A stretch of 64,000 nucleotides of DNA, taken from Nocardioides sp. Arc9.136 (lineage in GTDB: Bacteria > Actinomycetota > Actinomycetes > Propionibacteriales > Nocardioidaceae). The stretch covers positions 496,001 through 560,000 of the forward strand of contig NZ_CP113431.1 in the NCBI RefSeq assembly GCF_030506255.1. The letters are read 5' to 3'. The notes under the pieces are model-generated. The model searched no databases and was not told where the DNA came from. It saw only the letters and a program-made list of their open reading frames with translations. Both the position numbers and the translations under genes were made by a program. Positions 1-9,027 of this stretch are shown piece by piece. Positions within the stretch are counted from its first letter, which is position 1, and every line of letters starts with the position of its first letter.

Positions 1-309
1 CCGCGCTCGGACCTGCGCCGCCTCGGCGACCCGGTCCTGGACTCGTTGCTCGGGCTGGACGGCACGTCCGCCCTCGCCGCGACCGACCCGCTCGGCCTGG
101 GGCTCGCGACGCTGGACGGCCGGGTCGTCGACGCGACCGGCGACCTGCAGCCGGTGTGGACGCTGGGCGCCCTGCGGCGCGGCGAGCTCTGGGAGTCCAC
201 GGCGATCCCGGAGATCCGGGTCCAGGCGGCCCGCGTGGCCGCCGACCTGCTCGACGAGGCCGTGAACGCCGCGGCCCCGCTCGGGCGGCTGCAGCACCAG
301 CCCGGCTGA
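1..309 (+). CDS. FAD/NAD(P)-binding protein, C-terminal fragment
   Basis: The frame is open from base 1, so the gene starts upstream of the window; about 102 residues remain before the TGA at 307-309. The tail contains a stretch around WTLGALRRGELWESTAIPEIR, which resembles the C-terminus of the actinobacterial FAD-NAD(P)-binding family (PF13454-like oxidoreductases), where a similar TLGxxRRGxLWExTAxPEIR segment closes the FAD domain. The nucleotide-binding part is not in view, so substrate and reaction cannot be stated. The family call rests on recognising this tail only. Confidence 0.65.
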   Translation, partial: PRSDLRRLGDPVLDSLLGLDGTSALAATDPLGLGLATLDGRVVDATGDLQPVWTLGALRRGELWESTAIPEIRVQAARVAADLLDEAVNAAAPLGRLQHQPG

Positions 310-440
310 GCGGGGGCCGTTCCGGCGTTGCACCGGGCTGGTGACCAAGAAGACGGGTGTCCGCCCTGGACGGACCGGGCCGGGCGAGCCCACAGTGGGA
401 GGTCGACATCGCCGTCCGCACGGGAGCCCGCCGCCACACC

Positions 441-1223
441 ATGTCCGCCGTCCGCACCGACCTCGCCGCCGAACCGACCGCCCCTCCGAGCCGGTCGCGG
501 CTGCGACTCGTCCGGGACGCGGCCGCCGAGCTGCTGCTCGTGCTGGTGCTCTTCGGGCTCTACAAGGCGGGCCGCGGGCTGATCGCCGGCCGCGAGTCCC
601 TCGCGCTGCAGCACGGGGAGCTCGTGCACCACGCCGAGACGGTCCTGCGGCTGCCGTCGGAGGCGGCGATCCAGGCGGCGGTGGCGTCCGAGGCGCTGTT
701 CCGGGCGGCGAACAGCTACTACACCGCCGTGCACTTCCCGTTGATGGTCGCGTTCCTCGTCTGGGGCTTCGCGCGCCGCTCGCGCGCGGAGTACCGGTGG
801 GCCCGCAACCTGCTGACCATCCAGACCGGCGCGGCGCTGGCCATCCACACGCTGTTCCCGCTCGCGCCGCCGCGGATGTTCCCCGAGCTGGGGTTCGTCG
901 ACACGATGACGCGCTTCGGCCCCTCGCCGTACGAGGGCGCCAGCGCGGACGTCGCCAACCAGTTCGCCGCCATGCCCAGCCTCCACGTCGGCTGGGCGGT
1001 GCTCATCGCGTACGTCGTCGCGCGGACCGGTCCGCGGTGGCTGGCGGTCGTCGCGGCCGGCCACGCGGTGCTCACCACCGCGATCGTGGTGGTGACGGCC
1101 AACCACTGGTGGCTCGACGCGATGGTCGGGGTGCTGCTGCTCGTCGTCGCCGACCTCGCCCTCGGGACCCTGGACCTCCGGCCCCGCTCCGCCCAGGACG
1201 CCGCGGCGGCCCGCGTCCCCTGA
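441..1223 (+). CDS. PAP2-family membrane phosphatase
   Basis: 260 residues from the ATG at 441; an in-frame GTG at 357 would add 28 low-complexity residues and is less likely. After a charged N-terminus there are about five or six hydrophobic segments. Late in the protein are MPSLHVGWAV and NHWWLDAMVG, which fit the second and third phosphatase motifs of the PAP2 superfamily (SxxxH and SRxxxxxHxxxD-like, here with NHWWLD), in the Aur1/Ipt1-like PAP2_3 branch. A membrane enzyme that removes or transfers phosphate on lipids or polyprenols is the reasonable role; the substrate is unknown. It stands alone, between the oxidoreductase upstream and a convergent Lrp gene. Confidence 0.75.
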   Translation: MSAVRTDLAAEPTAPPSRSRLRLVRDAAAELLLVLVLFGLYKAGRGLIAGRESLALQHGELVHHAETVLRLPSEAAIQAAVASEALFRAANSYYTAVHFPLMVAFLVWGFARRSRAEYRWARNLLTIQTGAALAIHTLFPLAPPRMFPELGFVDTMTRFGPSPYEGASADVANQFAAMPSLHVGWAVLIAYVVARTGPRWLAVVAAGHAVLTTAIVVVTANHWWLDAMVGVLLLVVADLALGTLDLRPRSAQDAAAARVP

Positions 1224-1248
1224 CGGGGGTCGAGGCGGATCCGGCCGC

Positions 1249-1758
1249 TCACCCGCCCGGGGCGGTGGGGGTGGAGCGTCCCCAGCCGGCGGTGCGGGTG
1301 AGCTTGTCCAGCAGCGGCTGCACGCGGTGGGGGACCGGGGTGGCGACGGTGAACGTCGAGGTGGTCTTGCGGACGCCGTCGATCGCGACGATCGAGGCGG
1401 TCAGCTGCTGCAGCTCCTCGAGGGAGGCGATCGCGACCTGGGCCAGGAGGTCCTCGCGGCCGGCCTGGATGCGGACCTCCAGCACCTCGGGCAGGGCGCT
1501 GAGCCCCTCGACGATCGCGCCCATCAGCCGCTGGTCGATCTCGAGGGTGACCGTGGCCCGCACCGGGAGCCCCACGCGGGAGAGGTCGATGACCGGTTGG
1601 AAGCCGAGCAGGATCCCCTCGGTCTCGAGCCGGCGCATCCGCAGCTGCACCGTCGTGCGGCTCACGCCGAGGGCCGAGGCGAGCTCGGCGACGCCGACCC
1701 GGGCGTTCGCGGTGAGCCGGGCGAGGATCTCGACGTCGAGACGATCGATGGTTGGCAC
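1249..1758 (-). CDS. Lrp/AsnC-family transcriptional regulator
   Basis: 169 residues from the GTG at 1758, chosen because GGAAG lies 8 nt upstream and the product then starts PTIDRLDVEIL, the usual beginning of an AsnC-type helix-turn-helix; the frame stays open to 1809. The HTH spans roughly residues 3-60 (VAELASALGVSRTTVQLRMRRLE) and is followed by an RAM/ACT-like ligand domain (VRATVTLEID, then LPEVLEVRIQAGREDLLAQV). Such proteins sense amino acids and control amino-acid transport or breakdown. It is divergent from the small ACT-like gene at 1905 and lies just upstream of the peptide/D-amino-acid block, so it may control either; that link is inference. Confidence 0.88.
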   Translation of the reverse strand: MPTIDRLDVEILARLTANARVGVAELASALGVSRTTVQLRMRRLETEGILLGFQPVIDLSRVGLPVRATVTLEIDQRLMGAIVEGLSALPEVLEVRIQAGREDLLAQVAIASLEELQQLTASIVAIDGVRKTTSTFTVATPVPHRVQPLLDKLTRTAGWGRSTPTAPGG

Positions 1759-1904
1759 GGTGACCACTTCCGTCCGGCTCGGGGAGCGCTTGGTTGGCAG
1801 GATGCACACTAGTCGCGCGCTGGCTTGACCTCCCTGCAGCGCCCTCGCACGCTGAGGCCTCCAGATCGCCCGGCGGGAGCCCCCGCCGTACAGAGGGAGC
1901 CGCC

Positions 1905-2171
1905 ATGACGATGACGCCGACCCGGACGACGCCCGCCTGGGAGCGGCTCAGCGTGGTCTTCGACGCCACCTGCGACGCCCCGCTGCTGGTGGTCTCCTCC
2001 CTGATGGCGCGGCGCGCGCTCGACGTCCGCTCCGCGTCGCTGGTCGAGGACGACGGCGGCCGGCTGCGCTTCGAGGCGGTGGTCCGCGGGCGCGACCAGC
2101 GGGTGCGCTCGGTCCTCTGCGCGCTCCAGTCCCGGGCCGGCGTGCTCGACGCCGAGGTGGCGCCGGCGTGA
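1905..2171 (+). CDS. Small ACT-like domain protein
   Basis: 88 residues from the ATG at 1905, with AGAGGGAG about 5 nt upstream. The product is one short alpha/beta domain (LSVVFDATCDAPLLVVSSLMARRALDVRSASL, then FEAVVRGRDQRVRSVLCALQ) whose pattern of strand, helix and strand recalls ACT domains such as the acetolactate synthase small subunit. No catalytic domain is attached. It is divergent from the Lrp gene with about 146 bp between the starts and could be a ligand-binding partner or target of that regulator. The ACT assignment is by pattern only and the function is unknown. Confidence 0.6.
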   Translation: MTMTPTRTTPAWERLSVVFDATCDAPLLVVSSLMARRALDVRSASLVEDDGGRLRFEAVVRGRDQRVRSVLCALQSRAGVLDAEVAPA

Positions 2172-2249
2172 CGAGCGCCTTGTCGGCGGCGACAGACAGG
2201 CGCCGCCGAAGTCGTGCGGCTCGACCAACACGGCGGCGGGGGCGGCTCC

Positions 2250-2262
2250 TAGCGTCCAGGAG
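2250..2262 (+). promoter_or_regulatory. Leaderless -10 (TAGCGT) for the serine hydrolase
   Basis: TAGCGT at 2250-2255 is followed by 7 nt and then the GTG at 2263. This is the spacing of a leaderless start. The AGGAG directly abutting the GTG is too close to act as a ribosome binding site for that codon. Confidence 0.5.
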
Positions 2263-3642
2263 GTGACCTCACTCAGCGACGTGCAGCGCTGGCTCGACGA
2301 GTCGATGCCGGCCCTCCTGGCGAAGCACGACGTCCCGGGCGCAGCCTGGGCCGTCCTCAAGGACGGGGCGGTCGTCGACGGCGCGACCGGCCTCCTCAGC
2401 ACGGCCACCGGCGTCGAGGCCACCACGGACTCGGTCTTCCAGATCGGCTCGATCACCAAGCTGTGGACCAGCACCCTGGTCATGCAGCTGGTCGACGAGG
2501 GCCTGCTGGACCTCGACGACCGGGTCCAGCAGCACCTGCCGGCGCTGCGGCTGCGCGACGCCGACGCCGCCGCGTCGATCACGGTGCGCCAGCTGCTGAA
2601 CCACACCGCGGGGTTCGAGGGCGACATCTTCACCGACACCGGCCCCGGCGACGACGCGATCGAGAAGTACGTCGAGGTGCTGGCCGACGTGCCGCAGCTC
2701 TTCCCGCCCGGCCAGCAGTTCTCCTACAACAACGCCGGCTACTGCCTGCTCGGCCGCCTCGTCGAGGTGCTGCGCGAGAAGACGTACGACGCGTGCCTGC
2801 GCGAGCACCTCTTCGCACCGCTCGGGCTCACCCACGCCGCGACCAGCCCCTACGAGGCGATCCTCTTCCGCGCCGCCGTCGGGCACGTCCAGCCGGCGCC
2901 CGACGCGCCGTACGAGCCGGCGCCCATCTGGGCGATGGCCCGGTCCAACTCCCCGGCCGGGACGATGCTCTCGATGCGGGCGCGCGACCTGGTGACCTTC
3001 GCCCGGATGCACCTCGAGGACGGCCGCTCCGCCACCGGCGAGCAGGTGCTCGCCCCCGGGACCGCCGCGCGGATGCAGGCCCGCGCCGTGGAGGTCCCGT
3101 ACACCGGGATCATGGGCTCCTCGTGGGGCCTGGGTTTCGAGCGCTTCGACATGCCCGAGGGCGACGTCGTGGGCCACGACGGCAACACCATCGGGCAGAG
3201 CGCCTTCCTGCGGATGGTGCCCGAGGCCGGCCTGGCCGTCGCGCTGCTGACCAACGGCGGCGACGTCTTCGCGCTCTACCACGACGTCGTCGGGCGCCTG
3301 GTCGCCGAGCTCGGCGGCACCGCCATCCCCACGCTGCCCACGCCGCCGCTCGAGCACGAGCCGGTCGACGCGAGCCGGTACGTCGGCACCTACTCCGCCG
3401 AGGTGCTCGACCTGGTCGTGCGCCAGGACGACGACCAGCGGATCTGGCTCGACACCGTGTACAAGGGTGTCTTCGCCGACATGCCCCCGGAGCCGCCGAC
3501 CGAGCTGGTGCCCTTCGGGCCCGACAGCCTGATCCCGCTCGAGCCGGACCGCGGGATGCACATGCCCCACAACTTCCTGGGCGACGACGGCTCGGGGCAC
3601 GCCCGCTACCTGCACCTCGGCCGCGCCTTCCAGCGCGCCTGA
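2263..3642 (+). CDS. Class C beta-lactamase-fold serine hydrolase (S12-like peptidase/esterase)
   Basis: 459 residues. The three motifs of the penicillin-binding/class C beta-lactamase fold are present: S63-I-T-K66 (nucleophile and base), Y155-N-N157 and H305-D-G307 (the KTG-equivalent, here HxG as in D-aminopeptidases and related esterases). A small beta domain follows from about residue 365 (RYVGTYSAEVLDLVV), as in family S12 members. There is no signal peptide, so it should be cytoplasmic and act on imported substrate. It is closely similar to the C-terminal domain of the fusion protein at 9024-12332. It leads the operon with the peptide transporter and the D-amino-acid enzymes, which suggests a D-specific peptidase; the exact substrate is inference. 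Confidence 0.85.
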   Translation: MTSLSDVQRWLDESMPALLAKHDVPGAAWAVLKDGAVVDGATGLLSTATGVEATTDSVFQIGSITKLWTSTLVMQLVDEGLLDLDDRVQQHLPALRLRDADAAASITVRQLLNHTAGFEGDIFTDTGPGDDAIEKYVEVLADVPQLFPPGQQFSYNNAGYCLLGRLVEVLREKTYDACLREHLFAPLGLTHAATSPYEAILFRAAVGHVQPAPDAPYEPAPIWAMARSNSPAGTMLSMRARDLVTFARMHLEDGRSATGEQVLAPGTAARMQARAVEVPYTGIMGSSWGLGFERFDMPEGDVVGHDGNTIGQSAFLRMVPEAGLAVALLTNGGDVFALYHDVVGRLVAELGGTAIPTLPTPPLEHEPVDASRYVGTYSAEVLDLVVRQDDDQRIWLDTVYKGVFADMPPEPPTELVPFGPDSLIPLEPDRGMHMPHNFLGDDGSGHARYLHLGRAFQRA

Positions 3643-3710
3643 CCCGCACCTCCACCCCCGCACCACCCACCCGCACCACCCAGATCTCCACCACCGACAG
3701 GGGAACCGCG

Positions 3711-5282
3711 ATGAACCGAATGGCTGCACCGTTGGGACTGTGCCTGGCCGCGGCCGCACTGGTGGGCTGCGGCGCCACCGGCGGCGGCTCGGGCGGCGGC
3801 GGGGAGGGCGGTGGCGGTGGCGGCGACGTCGTGGACGGCGGGACCTTCACGATGGCCATCAACGCCGACCCGGGGAACCTCGACCCGCAGTCGTCGGTGT
3901 CCAGCGCGCTGTTCAGCGTCAGCCAGCTGCCCTACGACCGGCTGCTGAACATCGACTTCGAGAGCGGCGAGATCCGTTCGGGGCTGGCGTCGGACTGGGA
4001 GGTCGACGGCACCACGATCGAGCTCACCCTCGAGGAGGGCATCACCTGCTCCGACGGCTCGGAGCTGACCGCGGCCGACGTGGTCGCCAATCTCGAGCAC
4101 GTCGCGGACCCGAAGAACAAGAGCCCCTTCCTCGGCACGTTCCTGCCGGTCGGGGTCGAGGCGACGGCCGACGAGGCCGCCGGCACGGTCACCGTGACGC
4201 TCGCCGAGCCGGCGCCGTTCGCCCTGCAGGGACTGGCCAACGTGCCGATCATCTGCGCGGCCGGGCTGGAGGACCGCGCGTCCCTCGCCGACCAGAGCAA
4301 CGGCACCGGTCCCTACGAGCTCACCGAGGCGGCGCCGGGCGACAGCTACACCTACGCCATCCGCGAGGGCTACACGTGGGGCCCCGACGGCGCCTCGACC
4401 GACACCGAGGGCATGCCCGACACCATCGTGGTCAAGATCGTGCAGAACGAGTCGACCGCCGCGAACCTGCTGCTGTCCGGCCAGCTCAACGGGGCCGTCG
4501 TCACCGGGCCCGACGCCAAGCGGCTCGAGGGCGCCGGCCTGACGTCGTACGACACCGCGACGCTGAGCGGCGAGCAGTTCTACAACCAGGCCGAGGGCCG
4601 TGCCACCAGCGACCCGGAGGTGCGCCTCGCGCTCACCCAGGCGCTGGACCTCGAGGAGCTGCAGCGGGTGCTCACCTCCGGCGAGGGCGGTCCGGCCACG
4701 ACCCTGGCCGCGCTCGACCCGGTCGCCTGCCCCGGCGACTCGGTGAGCGGGGCGCTCCCCGCGCAGGACACCGACGCCGCCGCGCAGGTGCTCTCCGCCG
4801 CCGACCTGCCGGAGCTGACCTTCCTCTTCGACCCCAGCGGCGGCAGCGGCGTCGGCGCCGCGGCGGAGCTGGCGGTGCAGCAGTGGAAGGCCGCCGGGGT
4901 CACGGTGAAGCCCAAGCCGCAGAACGGCACGGCGATCCAGCAGACCGTCTTCGGCACCGGCGACTGGGACATCGCCTGGCTGCCGCTCAACGTCAACAGC
5001 CCCGACCAGCTCGTGCCGTTCCTCTCCGGGCCCGGCATCGACGAGGGCGGGACGAACTTCGCCGGCATCGCCAACGACGACTACGAGGCCGGCGTCCAGG
5101 ACGCCTCCGCGATGGTCGGGCAGGAGGGCTGCGACACCTGGCTGGAGGCGGAGTCGAACCTGGTCGCCGCCGCCGACGTGGTGCCCTTCGCCAACACCGT
5201 GGGCAAGACGTGGCAGCAGGGTGCGGAGTTCGAGTACCCCGGCCAGATGGTGCCGACCAGCATCCGCATGCTGGCCGAGTGA
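3711..5282 (+). CDS. Peptide ABC transporter substrate-binding lipoprotein (SBP family 5)
   Basis: 523 residues from the ATG at 3711 (ACAGGGGAA upstream). The N-terminus is a lipoprotein signal with LVGC, making C20 the lipidated residue, followed by a long Gly/Ser linker. The mature part has the family 5 (DppA/OppA) signature, with GGTFTMAINADPGNLDPQ at the start and a domain of the usual length of about 500 residues. It should capture oligopeptides outside the membrane for the permeases encoded immediately downstream. The 68-bp CA-rich gap after the hydrolase gene shows no terminator, so the two are probably co-transcribed. Confidence 0.9.
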   Translation: MNRMAAPLGLCLAAAALVGCGATGGGSGGGGEGGGGGGDVVDGGTFTMAINADPGNLDPQSSVSSALFSVSQLPYDRLLNIDFESGEIRSGLASDWEVDGTTIELTLEEGITCSDGSELTAADVVANLEHVADPKNKSPFLGTFLPVGVEATADEAAGTVTVTLAEPAPFALQGLANVPIICAAGLEDRASLADQSNGTGPYELTEAAPGDSYTYAIREGYTWGPDGASTDTEGMPDTIVVKIVQNESTAANLLLSGQLNGAVVTGPDAKRLEGAGLTSYDTATLSGEQFYNQAEGRATSDPEVRLALTQALDLEELQRVLTSGEGGPATTLAALDPVACPGDSVSGALPAQDTDAAAQVLSAADLPELTFLFDPSGGSGVGAAAELAVQQWKAAGVTVKPKPQNGTAIQQTVFGTGDWDIAWLPLNVNSPDQLVPFLSGPGIDEGGTNFAGIANDDYEAGVQDASAMVGQEGCDTWLEAESNLVAAADVVPFANTVGKTWQQGAEFEYPGQMVPTSIRMLAE

Positions 5283-5285
5283 CCC

Positions 5286-6284
5286 GTGGCCACCACGGCG
5301 ATCCCGGGCGTCGGCCGGCCGGCGCGCACCCTGGAGTCGCGGCCCTGGCTGCGGTTCGCGCTGCGACGCTCGGGCCGGCTCCTGGTGTCGCTGTGGGTGC
5401 TGCTGACCGCGTCGTTCCTGATGACGCACCTGATCCCCGGCGACCCGGTGCGCGGAGCCCTCGGGCCCACCGCGCCCGCGGACCTCGTCGCGGCCAAGCG
5501 CGCGGCGCTCGGCCTCGACGACCCGCTGCCGGTGCAGTACCTGGACTACCTGCGCGGCGTCGTCACCGGTGACTTCGGCACCTCGCTGATCTCGCAGGTG
5601 CCGGTCGCCGACGTCCTCGCCCAACGGCTGCCGGCGACGCTGTGGCTGGCGGTCCTCGGCTTCGCGGTGGCGGTCGCCGTCGCGGTGCCGGTCGGCGTCG
5701 TCGCCGGCGTGCTGACCCGCCGGGGGCACGGGCGCCGCACCGAGCTGGCCTTCACCGGCACCAGCGTGGTGCTCGGCACGATCCCGGACTTCCTGGTCGG
5801 CGTCGCGCTGGTCTACGTCTTCGGCGTCCGGCTCGGCGCGCTGCCGGTGGCCGGCAACGACACGCTCTCCTCGCTCGTGCTCCCGGTCCTCGCGCTGGCG
5901 ATCGGCCCGGCCGCGATCCTGGCGCGGGTCCTGCGCGTGGAGATGGTCACCGTGCTGCAGGCGGACTTCATCCGTACGGCGCGCGCCAAGCGCCTGCCGC
6001 CCCGCACCGTCCACCTGCGCCACGCCCTGCCCAACGCGCTGACGGCCAGCCTGACCCTGTGCGGGCTGCTGCTCGGGTCGATGGTCGCCGGCACGGTCCT
6101 GGTCGAGAACGTCTTCGCCTGGCCCGGCCTGGGCAGCACGATCGTCTCCTCGATCCTCAACAAGGACTACCCGGTCGTGCAGGGGATCGTCCTCGTCTAC
6201 GGGATCGGCGTGCTGCTCGTGAACACGCTGGTCGACGTGGTCCTCGCCCTGCTCGACCCGCGGTCGATGATCAAGGAGGACTGA
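5286..6284 (+). CDS. Peptide ABC transporter permease, DppB type
   Basis: 332 residues from a GTG 3 nt after the stop of the binding protein. A first membrane helix (LLVSLWVLLTASFLM) is followed by the typical DppB/OppB opening LIPGDPVRGALG, then five more membrane segments. The cytoplasmic EAA loop is seen around DFIRTARAKRLPPRTVHLRHALPN. The C-terminus RSMIKED is typical of the family (usually RIRLED-like). Its stop TGA overlaps the ATG of the next gene. It forms half of the membrane channel with the permease part of the following fusion protein. Confidence 0.92.
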   Translation: MATTAIPGVGRPARTLESRPWLRFALRRSGRLLVSLWVLLTASFLMTHLIPGDPVRGALGPTAPADLVAAKRAALGLDDPLPVQYLDYLRGVVTGDFGTSLISQVPVADVLAQRLPATLWLAVLGFAVAVAVAVPVGVVAGVLTRRGHGRRTELAFTGTSVVLGTIPDFLVGVALVYVFGVRLGALPVAGNDTLSSLVLPVLALAIGPAAILARVLRVEMVTVLQADFIRTARAKRLPPRTVHLRHALPNALTASLTLCGLLLGSMVAGTVLVENVFAWPGLGSTIVSSILNKDYPVVQGIVLVYGIGVLLVNTLVDVVLALLDPRSMIKED

Positions 6285-8245
6285 TGAGCCGAGACGGTCG
6301 CCGACCGCCCCGCTGGGCCGGCGTGGTGCGCACTCCGCTGGGCCTGGCCACCGCGGTCCTCACCGCCGCGATGCTCGTCCTGGCCGTGGTCGCCCCCCTG
6401 CTGTGGGCCGACGCCGCGGACGCCGTCGACACCGACGACATCCTGGCCGGGCCGTCCGCCGAGCACTGGGCCGGCACCGACAACCTCGGCCGCGACATCC
6501 TGCTCCGGACGCTCGTGGCCGCCCGGCTCTCCTTCCAGCTGGCGCTCGGCGCGACCGCGATCGCCGTGCTCGTCGGGCTGGTCCTCGGCACCGCCCCGCT
6601 GCTGCTCGGGCGCCGCTCGGGACGGATGGTCGTCGCGGGCGTCAACATCGCCGTCGCCTTCCCCGGGCTGCTGCTCGCGCTGTTCTTCGCCGTCGTCTTC
6701 GGCGTCGGCGCCACCGGCGCGGTGCTGGCCGTCGGCCTCGCCGGCGCGCCCAGCTTCGCCCGCCTGGTGCAGACCCTGGTGGCCGGCGTGGCCTCCCGGG
6801 ACTACGTCTCGGCCGCGCGGGTCGCCGGCGTCGGCGAGCTGCGCATCCTGGTGCGGCACGTGCTGCCGAACATCGCCGAGCCGCTCATCGTCAACGCCAC
6901 GATCGGCGCCGGCTCGGCGCTGCTCTCCTTCGCGGGGCTCTCCTTCCTCGGCCTCGGCGTGCAGGCGCCGTCCTACGACTGGGGGCGGCTGCTGTTCGAG
7001 GGCGTCGGCTCGCTGTACGTCAACCCCGCGGCGGCCTTCGCCCCCGGCGCGGCCGTGCTGCTCGCCGGCCTGGTGCTCAACCTGCTGGGCGAGTCGGTCG
7101 CCAAGGCCGTCGGCATGGCGTCGCCCGGCGACCTGGCCGCGGCCCCCAGACGGGGTCGGACCCGCGCGACCGGCGTGCCGCACGCGCCGGTCACCGAGCC
7201 GGACGCCCACGCCGGCGCGCCCGACGTGGTCCTCGACGTCCGCGACCTGCGCGTGGGGTTCCCCGGCCGCGACGGCGGGTCACCGGTGGAGCCGGTCCGG
7301 GGCGTGACGTTCTCGGTGCGCCGCGGCGAGGCGGTGGGCATCGTCGGGGAGTCGGGGTCCGGCAAGTCGCTGACCGCGCTCGCCGTCGCCCAGCTGCTCG
7401 ACGACCACGCCGACGTCCGGGCGGACCGGCTGGACCTCCTCGGCGAGGACCTCACGACGGGGGACAGCCCGGCGCGCCGCCACCACCTCGGCACCTCGCT
7501 GGCGATGGTCTTCCAGGACCCGATGTCGTCGTTCAACCCGACCACCCGCATCGGCACCCAGCTCGCGGAGGTCGCCCGGCACCACCAGGGCATGGACCGG
7601 CGCGAGGCGCTCGCCCGCGCCGTCGACCGCCTCGACGCCGTCCGGATCCCCGAGGCCGAGCGGCGGGCGCGCCAGTACCCCCACGAGTTCTCCGGCGGCA
7701 TGCGCCAGCGCGCGATGATCGGCATGGGCCTGATGGGCACGCCGTCGCTCATCGTCGCCGACGAGCCGACGACCGCCCTCGACGTCACCGTCCAGCAGCA
7801 GGTGCTCGACCTGCTGCAGTCCATCCGCCGCGCCGACGACGTCGCCCTGGTGCTGATCAGCCACGACGTCACCGTCGTCGGCGACGTCTGCGACCGCGTG
7901 CTGGTGATGTACGCCGGCCGCATCGTGGAGGACCTGTCGGCCGCCGAGCTCACCACGGCGGCGCGCCACCCCTACACCCGCGCGCTGGTCGCCGCCGTGC
8001 CGGCCATGGACACCGACCTCGACCGGCCGCTCACCGTGATCCCCGGCCGCCCGGTCGATCCCGCCGACGTCCCGCCGGGCTGCCCGTACGCCGCCCGCTG
8101 CCCGCTGGTCTCCGACCGGTGCCGGACCGAGGACCCGCCGCTGGTCGCCGACGGCACGGCCCACCGGGTCGCCTGCTGGCACGCCGACGAGGCGGTCGAC
8201 CTCGAGCTCGGTCCCCGTCCGCTGGCGGAGGTGGACGTCCCGTGA
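6284..8245 (+). CDS. Fused peptide ABC transporter permease (DppC) and ATPase (DppD)
   Basis: 653 residues from the ATG at 6284, which overlaps the preceding stop (TGATG). Residues 1 to about 290 are a DppC-type permease: GTDNLGRDILLRTLVAARLS near the start, then membrane segments and an EAA loop (DYVSAARVAGVGELRILVRHVLPN). After a short linker, residues from about 305 form a complete ATPase with Walker A (GESGSGKS), Q-loop (MVFQDPMSSFNPTTRIG), signature (FSGGMRQR), Walker B (LIVADEPTTALD) and the C-terminal Cys-rich oligopeptide motif (GCPYAARCPL...C). Fusion of these subunits occurs in other actinobacteria; in most bacteria they are separate genes. Confidence 0.92.
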   Translation: MSRDGRRPPRWAGVVRTPLGLATAVLTAAMLVLAVVAPLLWADAADAVDTDDILAGPSAEHWAGTDNLGRDILLRTLVAARLSFQLALGATAIAVLVGLVLGTAPLLLGRRSGRMVVAGVNIAVAFPGLLLALFFAVVFGVGATGAVLAVGLAGAPSFARLVQTLVAGVASRDYVSAARVAGVGELRILVRHVLPNIAEPLIVNATIGAGSALLSFAGLSFLGLGVQAPSYDWGRLLFEGVGSLYVNPAAAFAPGAAVLLAGLVLNLLGESVAKAVGMASPGDLAAAPRRGRTRATGVPHAPVTEPDAHAGAPDVVLDVRDLRVGFPGRDGGSPVEPVRGVTFSVRRGEAVGIVGESGSGKSLTALAVAQLLDDHADVRADRLDLLGEDLTTGDSPARRHHLGTSLAMVFQDPMSSFNPTTRIGTQLAEVARHHQGMDRREALARAVDRLDAVRIPEAERRARQYPHEFSGGMRQRAMIGMGLMGTPSLIVADEPTTALDVTVQQQVLDLLQSIRRADDVALVLISHDVTVVGDVCDRVLVMYAGRIVEDLSAAELTTAARHPYTRALVAAVPAMDTDLDRPLTVIPGRPVDPADVPPGCPYAARCPLVSDRCRTEDPPLVADGTAHRVACWHADEAVDLELGPRPLAEVDVP

Positions 8246-9027
8246 GCGAGCTGCGCTTCGACGACGTGTCGGTCCGCTACGGGCGGAGCACCGTGGTGGA
8301 CGGGGTCTCCCTGGTCGTCCCGCCCGGCGAGGTCGTGGGCCTGGTCGGGGAGTCCGGCTCGGGCAAGTCGACCCTGGCCCGCGCCGCCGTCGGGCTGGCC
8401 CCGCTCCACGGCGGGGCGATCCTCCTCGACGGCGAGCCGGTCCCGACGCGTGGCCGGCGCCGCCCGGTGCAGATGGTCTTCCAGGACCCGTTCTCCTCCC
8501 TGGACCCGCGGATGACGATCGCGGAGAGCATCGCCGAGGCCATGCCGCGCGACGTCGGCCGCGCCCAGCGGCGTGCCGAGGTCGGCCGGCTGCTCGAGCT
8601 GGTGCACCTGGACCCGGCCCGCGCGGACGCGCGCCCCGCGGAGCTCTCCGGTGGGCAGCGGCAGCGCGTCGCGCTGGCCCGCGCGCTGGCCGCCCGCCCC
8701 GCGGTCGTCGTGGCCGACGAGATCACCTCGGCGCTCGACGTGTCGGTGCAGGGCACGGTCCTCAACCTGGTCCGCGAGCTCCAGCGCGAGCTGGGCCTCT
8801 CCATGCTCTTCATCTCCCACAACCTCGCCGTCGTGCGGTACGTCGCGTCGTACGTCGCCGTCATGCACCGCGGCGTGGTCGTCGAGCAGGGCCCCACCGC
8901 CCGGGTGCTCGCCGAGCCGACCGAGACCTACACGCGCGACCTGCTGGCCGCCGTCCCCGGCCGTTCCGGGAGCACCCCCGGCGCCACCGCCGGAACCTCC
9001 AGCGCCTCCCCAAGGAGCCACCCATGA
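8242..9027 (+). CDS. Peptide ABC transporter ATPase, DppF type
   Basis: 261 residues from the GTG at 8242, overlapping the fusion gene stop by 4 nt. It has Walker A (GESGSGKS), Q-loop (QMVFQDPFSSLDPRMTI), signature (LSGGQRQR), Walker B (VVVADEITSALD, with Ile in place of the usual Pro) and an H-loop (LFISHNLAV). It lacks the Cys-rich C-terminal extension, so it is a somewhat short DppF-like second ATPase that would pair with the ATPase half of the preceding protein to complete the importer. Confidence 0.9.
   Translation: MSELRFDDVSVRYGRSTVVDGVSLVVPPGEVVGLVGESGSGKSTLARAAVGLAPLHGGAILLDGEPVPTRGRRRPVQMVFQDPFSSLDPRMTIAESIAEAMPRDVGRAQRRAEVGRLLELVHLDPARADARPAELSGGQRQRVALARALAARPAVVVADEITSALDVSVQGTVLNLVRELQRELGLSMLFISHNLAVVRYVASYVAVMHRGVVVEQGPTARVLAEPTETYTRDLLAAVPGRSGSTPGATAGTSSASPRSHP

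Noticed and set aside
2263..3642. Antibiotic-resistance beta-lactamase
   Set aside because: There is no signal peptide, the third motif is HDG rather than KTG, and the setting is a catabolic operon.
3606..6023. Very long antisense reading frames (for example on the minus strand over the peptide transporter)
   Set aside because: They are rich in Arg, Gly, Ala and His, match no family, and are the expected shadow of high-GC codon use.
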